From NCBI GenBank assembly GCA_016700155.1, contig CP065001.1:3968001-4032000 (forward strand): a stretch of 64,000 bases of DNA. Direction: 5' to 3'. Positions 36,847-45,190 of the stretch are shown here, in pieces. This DNA is from Ignavibacteriales bacterium (GTDB lineage: Bacteria > Bacteroidota > Ignavibacteria > Ignavibacteriales > Ignavibacteriaceae). The stretch's first letter is position 1; each line of letters begins with the position of its first letter. The notes under the pieces were generated by a model. That model had not been told where the DNA came from and did not search any database. It saw only the letters and a list, made by a program, of their open reading frames with translations. Both the position numbers and the translations under genes were made by a program.

Positions 36847-39186
36847 TTATTTTATCAATATCATCTTCTTTGTTGAATAAAACTCACCTGATTTAATAGT
36901 ATAGTAATAAACTCCGCTTGAAAACGATGAACCATCAAAATCAACGGTGTGTTTACCCTGTTCTTTTTCTTCACTTACCAGCGTTACAATTTCACCTCCG
37001 AGTAAGTCGAATACTTTCAGTTCAACAAAATTCTTAACCGGTATGGAATACTGAATTTTTGTTACAGGGTTAAATGGATTAGGATAGTTCTGTTCAAGAG
37101 CAAAAACTGACGGTGCTGCAAAGTTCACTTCGATTGAGTTATAAATTTTTGAAGTTCCGTCAAAATCTTTTTGAACTAAACGGTAAAATGAAATTCCGGT
37201 TACCGGATCTTTATCAACAACGGAATAATGTGAACTTGAAGTAACTGTTCCGTTTCCTTCAACATAAGATATTGTATACCATGAATTTTCATCTGTTGAT
37301 CTTTGAACTTCAAAGCCTGCATTATTTAACTCGGATGCTGTTGACCAGTTTAAGTGAACTTCATCATTAATAACTGCTGCGGCAAATGAAGTAAGTTCAA
37401 CAGGTACTGATGAGTATGAAATAATTTTTATGTTATCAATAAACCATCCGTCAAAAACCTGGCTGCCGTCTGAGCGGAATAAAAATCTGAGCAAGATTGT
37501 CTGTCCGTTGTAAGTGGAAAGATCAATAGATTCAGTAACCCATGTTGATTGAACAGCATCATACAATGGCTGTCCGCCTGGCTGAAATGATCCTGTTCCG
37601 GGATTTGTATACAATCCCTGCTGCGGTGTCCATGTACTGCCGGAGTTTGTTGAAATTAAAACCTGTCCGTAATCCCAATCAGTTTCGATATTCCACTGAG
37701 TATCAAATTCAAGTATTGAGCCGAGAGAATTATCAAGCACAATTGGAAGACTGTATGTTAATGTTGCTGTCAGATTGTTTGTGTAGTTACCTGAAGGCGA
37801 TTCATTAAATGATGTAGGCGGAGAAACAAATTTTGTTGTTGCAAGTCCCCAGGCTGAACTGATCGTCCAATTAGTAGTTGTGCTCGCATTGTCGTTAAGC
37901 GAGTATGTTATTGGCGCAACATAGAACGCGTAAAGATTTAACGGAGGAGTACTGCCGGGAGGATTATATCCGCCGCCGCCTGCTGGCAGAGTTGTTACTA
38001 TTGATGAGTTGGCATCCTGTGCTGCAATATAATATTGAACAACTGTTCCAAGCGGCTGAGCCGGAATAGTAAAATTATATGTTGCACTTAGTGTCGCTGG
38101 TGTACCAACAATTTCATTAAACTGTGAAAAAGAACCGCCGCCGGTCTTCGTTCTGTAATAAAGTCTTGGTGCTGCGCTTCCTGTTCCGATAGTTAAACCG
38201 GTTGAGATAAATGCGCTTGTATTAATTGGTTGTGAAATATCTGTCGATGCAATAGGTGAGTGCTGAATTGTCAGATTAAGATTAAGTGCGAATGATACCA
38301 GCGTACCAATTGCCAGCCTTGACATCTTAAGGTAATATGGATTATTAAAATGTATAACAAGATCATTTACCGTGTGGTAGTATGGATGAAAATCATTATC
38401 ATCTTCAATAATTAGTATGGCACCGTAACCGTGATCTAAGAATGATTGATGATCACTGTACGGTTCTGCCGGAACGACATCAAGATCAAGATTGATTCCG
38501 TACACAAGATTTACTTCCAGCATTTTATCTTTTAATAAACCTGTATTTGCTATTGAACTGTTATGAACATCTGCATTGCCATCATTGTTGCCGTCGTAAG
38601 CAATCATATCCATGTTTACTACACCAAGTATAGAATCACCTGCATTAGCCGCCTGAGTAGCATAATATTCGCTGCCTATCAATCCCTGTTCTTCTTCATC
38701 CCATAAAGCAAAAACAATAGTGAACGGGAAAGAATAATTCTTTAATACCCTTGCCGCTTCAATAACAGCCGAGGTACCGCTTGCATTGTCATCCGCACCA
38801 GGCGCAGTTGTACCGCTTGGCATATCGTCATAATGTGCGCAGATAATATATTTTTGATTCGGGAATTCTGTACCTGTTTTGACTCCGAGAACGTTTTTCC
38901 CGGTTGTACTGAATGACTGAATAGTTGTAGTCAGACCATAATTCTCAAGCTTCTGTTTTATATAAGTTTCAGCGAGTGAGTTCCCCGGCTGGTTTTTGTG
39001 TCTTGAGACAATCGTTTGAGATGTTCCATTAATAATAGTCGGAACATTACCGGAGAGTTCGCGCACAAAATAAACTAATGAATCCTGACTTACAGAATTC
39101 AGTATCTGTTGAACTACCGGTGATTGTGGGAAAATCTGAAAAGCAAACAGGAATGTGAAAAACACTGATTGTAACAATCGTTTCAT
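36847..39186 (-). CDS. M28-family zinc peptidase with T9SS domain
   Basis: 779 residues. Signal peptide about 1-20 (FQIFPQ). The M28 catalytic domain (about 55-300) has all five zinc ligands in order: His in AHYDD, Asp in GADDNASG, Glu in DEEEQGLIGS, Asp in VNMDMIAYD and His in YSDHQSF. A jelly-roll domain (about 430-590, WNIETDWDYGQVLIS, FDGWFIDNIKI) and a sandwich (VPVELTSFAAAV) precede the sorting domain, which lacks a palindromic insert (turn PVKNF). It should be an extracellular aminopeptidase that trims peptides, complementing the C25 endopeptidase encoded just downstream. Confidence 0.93.
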   Translation of the reverse strand: MKRLLQSVFFTFLFAFQIFPQSPVVQQILNSVSQDSLVYFVRELSGNVPTIINGTSQTIVSRHKNQPGNSLAETYIKQKLENYGLTTTIQSFSTTGKNVLGVKTGTEFPNQKYIICAHYDDMPSGTTAPGADDNASGTSAVIEAARVLKNYSFPFTIVFALWDEEEQGLIGSEYYATQAANAGDSILGVVNMDMIAYDGNNDGNADVHNSSIANTGLLKDKMLEVNLVYGINLDLDVVPAEPYSDHQSFLDHGYGAILIIEDDNDFHPYYHTVNDLVIHFNNPYYLKMSRLAIGTLVSFALNLNLTIQHSPIASTDISQPINTSAFISTGLTIGTGSAAPRLYYRTKTGGGSFSQFNEIVGTPATLSATYNFTIPAQPLGTVVQYYIAAQDANSSIVTTLPAGGGGYNPPGSTPPLNLYAFYVAPITYSLNDNASTTTNWTISSAWGLATTKFVSPPTSFNESPSGNYTNNLTATLTYSLPIVLDNSLGSILEFDTQWNIETDWDYGQVLISTNSGSTWTPQQGLYTNPGTGSFQPGGQPLYDAVQSTWVTESIDLSTYNGQTILLRFLFRSDGSQVFDGWFIDNIKIISYSSVPVELTSFAAAVINDEVHLNWSTASELNNAGFEVQRSTDENSWYTISYVEGNGTVTSSSHYSVVDKDPVTGISFYRLVQKDFDGTSKIYNSIEVNFAAPSVFALEQNYPNPFNPVTKIQYSIPVKNFVELKVFDLLGGEIVTLVSEEKEQGKHTVDFDGSSFSSGVYYYTIKSGEFYSTKKMILIK

Positions 39187-39311
39187 AAACTACCCCGTAA
39201 ATAATATTTAGTACTTAAAGTTTCTGGTTAAAACTTAAGAACATTTTACGATAAAGACCATAAATAAAATTTATTTATGCGGGTTGTATCAGTGAAAACA
39301 GCTTTTTTGAA

Positions 39312-39929
39312 CTAAATCGTCAAGGCATCCATTCTGATTTTTGCGAGGATCTCTCTTTCGATTTCAATTCCTTTATTCTGTGCATACCATAAGTGAAGTT
39401 TTACAAGCCATTCGTCTTTTGTTAATCCTTGTGATTTCAGATCTTTGACAAGTTTTTCGACAACTTCCGGACGCGAACCCCACCTTAATAATTCTTCTCC
39501 TGCTTCATCAAAAATCACCAGAACAGGAATACTTCTTTTATTGTCCTCAGTTACATACAAATCCATAATTTCAGAATTTTCATCACGAAGAATAATCTTT
39601 AAGTCAATCAAAGTGTTTGCCGAAGCAATATTTGCTAATACCGGAATAATTTGTGCTGAGTCTCCGCACCAGGGCTCGGAGATTATCATCCATGTTTGTT
39701 TTTCATTTATCTTACTTATTTCCTCTGCCATTTCTTCTGATACAGAAAAAGTTTTTTCAACTCTCTTCATTCTCTGTACATTTAGTTTAAGCATTGAGTG
39801 CCGGTGAGTTTGTATTTCATTTGCGTCTGCGGGCAATATTTTTACACTGTCATCAACTGTGCGCTGAAAATACTGATTATAAGTAAGACCATTAGTTTTA
39901 ACTGAATCCAGAAAGAATGGACGCCCCAT
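39312..39929 (-). CDS. Thioredoxin-family protein with CxxS site
   Basis: 205 residues, no signal peptide, so cytoplasmic. AAGGAG lies 7 nt before the ATG. The thioredoxin-like fold starts near residue 65, with the active-site loop ISEPWCGDSAQIIPVL, where the second cysteine is replaced by Ser. Then SIPVLVIFD carries the cis-proline. Such CGDS proteins are widespread in Bacteroidota and Firmicutes. Their exact role is not known, and a monothiol reaction is the likely limit. An N-terminal helical part (1-60) is rich in charged residues. It is transcribed alone. Confidence 0.85.
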   Translation of the reverse strand: MGRPFFLDSVKTNGLTYNQYFQRTVDDSVKILPADANEIQTHRHSMLKLNVQRMKRVEKTFSVSEEMAEEISKINEKQTWMIISEPWCGDSAQIIPVLANIASANTLIDLKIILRDENSEIMDLYVTEDNKRSIPVLVIFDEAGEELLRWGSRPEVVEKLVKDLKSQGLTKDEWLVKLHLWYAQNKGIEIEREILAKIRMDALTI

Positions 39930-40086
39930 TAAATATCTCCTTGAATAAAAGAATAATTTTTCTGTTTAGTTAGAGACAAATATTTCATTAAGGATTCAGA
40001 AATAGTTCCGAAAGATTTTTTTATGAACTTTTTTTATTACACATTAAGTTTATCTTAACATCGTTATTTGAATACACATTTGATTT

Positions 40087-40470
40087 ATGACAACCGAACT
40101 AAAATATTTTACAGTTTCTGAAGCAAACAAAACTCTCCCTCTGGTAAAAAGGATTGTGCAGGATATTATTCTTGCCAGCAGTGAATTAAAACTTTTTGCG
40201 GATGAGATTGGAAAAAATCCAGAGGAAGATCCGAGAGTAAAAAAATTAATTGCAGAGATAAACGGATTTATAAATGAACTTGAAGAAATCGGGTGTGAAT
40301 ATAAAGACTGGAATTTTACAATCGGTCTTGTTGATTTTCCTGCAATAATTGATGGAGAAGAAGTTCTCCTCTGCTGGAAGAGCGATGAAGAAGATATCAG
40401 GTATTATCACAAACACGAATCAGGATTTGCCGGGAGAAAACTTATTCCCGAACAGTATCTTAATGAATGA
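40087..40470 (+). CDS. DUF2203 family protein
   Basis: 127 residues, acidic and soluble. The family pattern is clear: KYFTVSEANKTLPLVKRIV near the start, a helical middle (about 20-70), then GCEYKDWNFTIGLVDFPA, VLLCWKSDEEDIRYYHK and the ending GFAGRKLIP. DUF2203 is a small conserved cytoplasmic domain of unknown function. It is convergent with a lipoprotein gene, and the two stop codons are directly abutting (TGA at 40468-40470, then TCA). No room remains for a separate terminator between them. Confidence 0.88.
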   Translation: MTTELKYFTVSEANKTLPLVKRIVQDIILASSELKLFADEIGKNPEEDPRVKKLIAEINGFINELEEIGCEYKDWNFTIGLVDFPAIIDGEEVLLCWKSDEEDIRYYHKHESGFAGRKLIPEQYLNE

Positions 40471-40893
40471 TCACTCTTCCGTAATTTCAAATGAAGCTGC
40501 CGTAGTTGCAGTCTGATTATTGTTCACATCCTTCACATTAAAAACCACATTATATTTTCCTGCAGCATAAGTTGAGTCAAGTTCAAATTGTGCTTCGAGT
40601 GAAGTGTCGAGCACTTTCTCATTGTTGTTAAGATCTTCTACGCGGGTTATTAGTCCCGCAATTGTATCACCGGATGGTGTTATCAGATCGACAGAAAAAG
40701 CTAATGACGCTTTGAACATTTCATTTTCTTCGACCTGCAAAAATCCTCTTACCTGTGCAGAAGCATTCACTTCCCAGGTATCACCAATATCAAATGCAAA
40801 AGCTTCGGGATTAAACGCTTCAAGTTTTAAATCTTCTTTGCCGCAGCTTATTAGCGTCAATCCGGTGAGTAATACAAAAAATATTTTTTTCAT
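40471..40893 (-). CDS. Small lipoprotein with Ig-like domain, unknown function
   Basis: 140 residues. A lipoprotein signal with lipobox LTLISC (Cys17). The mature part is a beta-sandwich of about 110 residues (WEVNASAQVRGFLQVEENE, YAAGKYNVVFNVKDVNNNQ), like a bacterial Ig/YtkA or DUF4625-like module. I cannot name a family with confidence. It probably sits on a membrane facing the periplasm. It abuts the convergent DUF2203 gene without any gap. Confidence 0.72.
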   Translation of the reverse strand: MKKIFFVLLTGLTLISCGKEDLKLEAFNPEAFAFDIGDTWEVNASAQVRGFLQVEENEMFKASLAFSVDLITPSGDTIAGLITRVEDLNNNEKVLDTSLEAQFELDSTYAAGKYNVVFNVKDVNNNQTATTAASFEITEE

Positions 40894-40932
40894 CCTTAAC
40901 CTTTTTTTTCATAGTGTGACTAAGTGAGCTAA

Positions 40933-40963
40933 GTGCCTTAGTGGTAAAACTTCACTAAGGCAC
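40933..40963. repeat. 11-bp stem palindrome between genes
   Basis: gtgccttagtg (40933-40943) pairs with cactaaggcac (40953-40963). Its flank (ctaagtg, agtggtaaaa) matches text at 42108-42145, upstream of serC. So related repeat sequence lies on both sides of this gene. Confidence 0.75.
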
Positions 40964-40975
40964 ATAAAATAATAT

Positions 40976-42079
40976 TTATCCGTTCTTCTTCTGGAAATCT
41001 TTCATGAATGAAACAAGATCTTCAACGCCTTTTGTCGGGAAAGCATTATATATAGAAGCTCTCAAACCGCCGACAGAACGATGCCCTTTAAGTCCGCTGA
41101 ATCCGGCTTTAGTTGCTTCATCGATTAATTTTTTCTCAAGATCAGGAGTTGCAAGATTGAAGGTAACATTCATCAATGAACGGCTTTCTTTTTCAGCGTG
41201 ACCTTTATAGAAACCACCGCTGTTATCGATTGCATCATAAAGTATCTTTGCTTTGTTTTTGTTGATCTCATACATCTTATCAAGTCCGCCTAAACCAAGA
41301 AGGTGTTTAGTAACAAGCTTTATAATGTAAATACCAAATGTATTTGGTGTGTTATAGAGGGAATCATTCTCTGCCTGGATTTTATAATTCAACATTGTGT
41401 GAAGCGAATCCTGGCTTCTTTCAATCATATCTTTTCTAATGATAACAAGAACAACACCGGATGGACCAATATTCTTCTGTGCGCCGGCATAGAGTAAAGC
41501 ATATTTACTTACATCAATTTTTTTATGGAGAATGTCAGAAGAAGCATCGCAGACAAGCGGAACATTACCAACTTCCGGTTCGCTCATCCATTGGGTTCCG
41601 TAAATTGTATTGTTTGATGTGAAGTGAACATAGGATGCATCAGCATCAAGTTTAAGCTCACTCTGTTTTGGAATACGTTTAAAATATTTATTCTCGCCTT
41701 CGCCTTCTTCTGTAGTTGCGGCAACGTTAACTGTTCCGACTCTCTTTGCTTCTTTAATAGCTTTCTTCGACCAGCTTCCTGTTGAAATGTAGTCGGCTTT
41801 ATTCTTTGGCGGCATTAAATTTAAAGGAATCATTGAGAACTGAAGACTAGCTCCGCCTTGTAAAAACAAGATGTGGTAGTCATCTGAAATATTAAGAAGT
41901 TTTTTAATTCCGTCTTTTGCTTCTGCGTGAATTGCGTCGAATGTTTTTGAACGGTGAGAAATTTCGAGAATTGACATTCCCACACTGGGCAATGTAAAAA
42001 ATTCTTTTTGTGCTTCTAATAAAACTTCTTCCGGAAGAATTGCCGGACCAGCACTGAAGTTATAAATTCTTTTTTCCAT
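40976..42079 (-). CDS. serC: Phosphoserine aminotransferase
   Basis: 367 residues, cytoplasmic, class V aminotransferase of the SerC type. It opens with IYNFSAGPAILPEEVL. It then has ILFLQGGASLQFSMIPLNL, VHFTSNNTIYGTQW and the PLP-lysine motif YAGAQKNIGPSGVV, and ends with GLKGHRSVGGLRASIYNAFP. It makes phosphoserine from 3-phosphohydroxypyruvate and glutamate in serine synthesis, and can act in pyridoxal phosphate synthesis. The DUF1015 gene lies 81 bp upstream on the same strand, a pairing also seen in other phyla. No serA is in the window. Confidence 0.97.
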   Translation of the reverse strand: MEKRIYNFSAGPAILPEEVLLEAQKEFFTLPSVGMSILEISHRSKTFDAIHAEAKDGIKKLLNISDDYHILFLQGGASLQFSMIPLNLMPPKNKADYISTGSWSKKAIKEAKRVGTVNVAATTEEGEGENKYFKRIPKQSELKLDADASYVHFTSNNTIYGTQWMSEPEVGNVPLVCDASSDILHKKIDVSKYALLYAGAQKNIGPSGVVLVIIRKDMIERSQDSLHTMLNYKIQAENDSLYNTPNTFGIYIIKLVTKHLLGLGGLDKMYEINKNKAKILYDAIDNSGGFYKGHAEKESRSLMNVTFNLATPDLEKKLIDEATKAGFSGLKGHRSVGGLRASIYNAFPTKGVEDLVSFMKDFQKKNG

Positions 42080-42107
42080 GATGTTTTTCCTTTGATGTTT
42101 TGACTTT

Positions 42108-42145
42108 CTTAGTGAATCTTAGTGTTCTAAGTGTCTAAGTGGTAA
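42108..42145. repeat. Short degenerate direct repeats upstream of serC
   Basis: cttagtgaat, cttagtgttc, taagtgtc and taagtggt follow each other at 8-10 nt intervals, in the gap between DUF1015 and serC. Similar text flanks the other end of serC at 40920-40950. Confidence 0.5.
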
Positions 42146-42160
42146 AAATAATTCGGTCAC

Positions 42161-43408
42161 TCAAATTAAATGCGTTAACAAACCATCTCTCAATTTCGGT
42201 TCAAACCATGTTGATTTAGGAGGCATAATCTCGCCGGCATCTGAAATATTCATAAGGTCATTCAGGCTTACAGGATAAAGTGAAAATGCTACTGCAGCCT
42301 TGCCTCCGTCAACTAATTTTTCGAGTTCTTTTGTTCCGCGAATTCCTCCGATGAAATCGATCCGGGTATTTGTTCTCGGGTCATCAATACCAAGCACAGG
42401 ATTTAATAAAAAATTTTGAAGTACGCTTACATCCAACTTTTCACCAACCGACTTTTCTAAAGATAAACTTGCAAGGACCGAATCACGCGCGCTCAACAAG
42501 TACCATTCTTTATCTAAATACATACAGAACTGCTTCTGAACAGATGGTTCTTTTACAGAAGTTTTTGTCACTTCAAATTTATCGCTTACAGCATTTAAGA
42601 AATCATCCTTGCTCAATCCATTAAGATCAAACACTACACGGTTGTATGGAAGAATTTTCAACTGGTCTTCAGGGAAAAGAACAGCAATGAAATAATTATA
42701 CTCTTCATCACCTTTGTGATTCGGATTTGCTTTCATCTTTTCTTCTTTTGCGCGGCTCGCGCTTTTTGCACGATGATGACCATCAGCGATATAAAGTTTG
42801 CTTACCTTTTTAAATTCGTTGACTATCAACTCATTGAGCTGCTCGGGCATAACCCAAACTGTGTGCTGAATTCCATCAGGCGCAGTAAAATCATATTCGG
42901 GTTTTACTTCTTTAATTGTCTTATCAACAAGTTCATTAACTGATTTTACTCCGCGATAAGTGAGGAACACAACTCCTGTTTGTGCTTCAGTTGTAATAAT
43001 GTGATTTGTTCTGTCGTCTTCTTTTACCTTACGTGTTTTTTCGTGTTTGAGAATTACATCATTGTCATAATCATCAACAGAAAATGTTGCGCAGATACCG
43101 GTTTGCGATCTTCCATCCATTATCAACCTGTAAAGATAGAAGTGTGGTTTATCTTCGGTTGTTAACGGAGCTTCTTTAATTATTTTGTTAAGATTTTCTT
43201 TTGCCTTCAAATAAATTTCTTTGGAGTAAACATCTTTAACTTCGGGCAGATCAATTTCTGACCTGGTGATGTGTAAATAACTTAACGGATTTTCTTTTGC
43301 AAACTCCGATGCTTCCTCCCTGTTAACTACATCATAAGGAACGCTTGCTACAAGTTGTGCTTTTTCTTTTGTGGGTCTTAGAGCATTGAAAGGTCTGATA
43401 ATAGCCAT
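42161..43408 (-). CDS. DUF1015 family protein
   Basis: 415 residues, no signal peptide. The family is recognised from IIRPFNALRPTKEKAQLVAS and VPYDVVNREEA at the start, NPLSYLHITRSEIDLP, then LYIADGHHRAKSASRAKEE, which is a conserved ParB-like/nucleotide-binding element with Asp-Gly-His-His. Near the end are IDFIGGIRG and FSLYPVSLNDLMNISDAGEIMPPKSTWFEPKLRDGL. DUF1015 proteins are often encoded beside serine-synthesis genes, as here. A serine-kinase-type activity (SbnI/SerK-like fold) has been shown for relatives, so a role in serine metabolism is likely. The exact reaction is inferred. Confidence 0.9.
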   Translation of the reverse strand: MAIIRPFNALRPTKEKAQLVASVPYDVVNREEASEFAKENPLSYLHITRSEIDLPEVKDVYSKEIYLKAKENLNKIIKEAPLTTEDKPHFYLYRLIMDGRSQTGICATFSVDDYDNDVILKHEKTRKVKEDDRTNHIITTEAQTGVVFLTYRGVKSVNELVDKTIKEVKPEYDFTAPDGIQHTVWVMPEQLNELIVNEFKKVSKLYIADGHHRAKSASRAKEEKMKANPNHKGDEEYNYFIAVLFPEDQLKILPYNRVVFDLNGLSKDDFLNAVSDKFEVTKTSVKEPSVQKQFCMYLDKEWYLLSARDSVLASLSLEKSVGEKLDVSVLQNFLLNPVLGIDDPRTNTRIDFIGGIRGTKELEKLVDGGKAAVAFSLYPVSLNDLMNISDAGEIMPPKSTWFEPKLRDGLLTHLI

Positions 43409-43618
43409 TATGAAAAATCTCCTAAACTTTTTTTTGTGCTGGGTTTAAAATCTGTAAAAATTGTACAATTGTCCATTTAAACCTGATGAAAATTACTCTA
43501 GAAAATGGTGCTTTAGTTTTGAATATCGCATTTAATCCAATTTATGGTTTATTGCCCGATTTTTGCATTATTAAAAACTATAAGTATCTTTTCGATAATT
43601 AATATATTTCAATTTCAT

Positions 43619-44428
43619 ATGGAGAATATGAGAAACGCGGTTAAAAAACTTTCCGCCGGTTTTAAAAGACGCGGGAGTGATGGAAGCATCAAAATAGTAG
43701 GGGATATAAAATTCTTCGATGATTTCGAATCAAAATTCCTGCATAACAAAAGAAGAGTGTTTGTATGGCTTCCTCCTGCATACAAAAGTAACCCGGATAA
43801 AAAATATCCCGTGCTCTATATGCACGATGGTCAGAATCTTGTCGATCCTAAAACATCTTATGCGGGTTATGACTGGAGAGTTGATGAGACTGCAACAAAG
43901 CTTATAAAAAATCACAAAGTAAAACCATTTATCCTGGTCGGCATAAACAATACGAATGACCGGCTTGACGAATACAGTGAAACAGAAAAAGGAAGAAATT
44001 ATCTTCAGTTTATCGTTAATGAACTAAAACCTTTTGTTGATACGAATTTCAGAACTATGCCGGACAGGATTAACACTGCAATTATGGGTTCATCAATGGG
44101 CGGGTTGATTTCTTTTCTTGCTGTCTGGAATTATTCCGATGTGTTTTCAAAAGCGGGATGTATGTCCAGTTCATTTTATTATCACAATGATCATGCAATA
44201 AATCTTGTTAAGAACTATAACGGAACAAAGAAGGACATAAAAATTTATATCGATCATGGGGAAGATGGGATAATACGTGGTCAGCAAATGTTCTGCGCGC
44301 TTACACAAAAGGGATTTGTTATCGGGACAGACCTGGATTATTTCTATTCGCCCGGTGCTGAACATCATGAAACCGAATGGGCTAAAAGAATGGAACGCCC
44401 GCTTAGATTTTTTTTCGGAACAAAATAA
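43619..44428 (+). CDS. Esterase-family alpha/beta hydrolase
   Basis: The ATG at 43619 or 43628 is preferred over the longer frame from 43544. The sequence homologous to known esterases begins after it, and GGAG overlaps this site. About 269 residues. The fold is that of ferric-enterobactin esterase/IroE-like (putative esterase, Esterase D family) enzymes: RRVFVWLPPAYKSNPDKKYP, YMHDGQNLVDP, the nucleophile elbow IMGSSMGGL and a late GAEHHETEW containing the catalytic His. No signal peptide is clear with this start, so the product may be cytoplasmic. It precedes the HAD phosphatase gene by 12 bp. Confidence 0.87.
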   Translation: MENMRNAVKKLSAGFKRRGSDGSIKIVGDIKFFDDFESKFLHNKRRVFVWLPPAYKSNPDKKYPVLYMHDGQNLVDPKTSYAGYDWRVDETATKLIKNHKVKPFILVGINNTNDRLDEYSETEKGRNYLQFIVNELKPFVDTNFRTMPDRINTAIMGSSMGGLISFLAVWNYSDVFSKAGCMSSSFYYHNDHAINLVKNYNGTKKDIKIYIDHGEDGIIRGQQMFCALTQKGFVIGTDLDYFYSPGAEHHETEWAKRMERPLRFFFGTK

Positions 44429-44440
44429 ACTTTTATAAAA

Positions 44441-45088
44441 ATGAAACTAACATCGCTGTTTTTGTTTGCTCTGATTTCATTACTTTTTTTTAATAACGGA
44501 TGCTGTCCTTCAATTCAAAATGTTGAACATGTTAAAAGGTTAGTTACTCAATATTATGAGTCCGGGCAGTACGAAGCGGAGTTGAAGGAAATCCTCGATG
44601 ATGCGAAAGAGGATATAGACAAAATAATTCCCGCGAATTTATCCGCAGTTATTTTTGATGTTGATGAAACGGCTCTTTCAAACTTCAAGTACATGAAACA
44701 GTATGATTATGGTTATGAAAAAAATATCTGGGATGAGTGGATAAAAAAAGCTGAGGCAGAGCCGATTGTTCCTGTCAGGGATCTGTACAGTCACTTAGTT
44801 AAAAAAGGATTCAGGATAATTTTTTTAACAGGAAGAAGAGATTATCAATACCAGCCCACCTACGATAATTTGTTGAGCGCCGGTTATACAACATTTGATA
44901 CTCTCATCACACGTTCACAAAGTGAATATAAATTACCCGCGGGTCAATACAAGACACAGGTAAGAGCATCACTTGTTAATAAGGGTTATACAATTGTTGC
45001 AAACTTTGGTGATCAGCAGAATGACGTTGACGGCGCAAACAGCGGAATAGCAGTTAAACTACCCAACTACCAGTACGGGGTAGAATAA
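44441..45088 (+). CDS. HAD acid phosphatase lipoprotein (e(P4)/class III-B type)
   Basis: 215 residues. The signal ends at NNGCCPS, with Cys21 or Cys22 lipidated. The HAD domain begins with motif I, VIFDVDETALSN, the DxDxT form used by haemophilus e(P4)-like and plant acid phosphatases. Motif II lies in IIFLTGRRD, and GDQQNDVDGA gives motif IV. It should hydrolyse phosphomonoesters, such as nucleotides, in the periplasm or at the outer membrane. It follows the esterase gene by 12 bp, so a joint operon for scavenging esters and phosphates is plausible. Confidence 0.9.
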   Translation: MKLTSLFLFALISLLFFNNGCCPSIQNVEHVKRLVTQYYESGQYEAELKEILDDAKEDIDKIIPANLSAVIFDVDETALSNFKYMKQYDYGYEKNIWDEWIKKAEAEPIVPVRDLYSHLVKKGFRIIFLTGRRDYQYQPTYDNLLSAGYTTFDTLITRSQSEYKLPAGQYKTQVRASLVNKGYTIVANFGDQQNDVDGANSGIAVKLPNYQYGVE

Positions 45089-45190
45089 AACTTAATAATT
45101 TCCCATTTAGTACACTGTTTCAATGGGACTCTCGCTTCCCTTTCATTTTTGTTTTCATCTCCTTATACTAAAATCAAAAAAGGAAATACA

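Noticed and set aside
39445..39807. 120-codon frame opposite the CxxS thioredoxin gene
   Set aside because: Antisense shadow with no ribosome site and no known motif.
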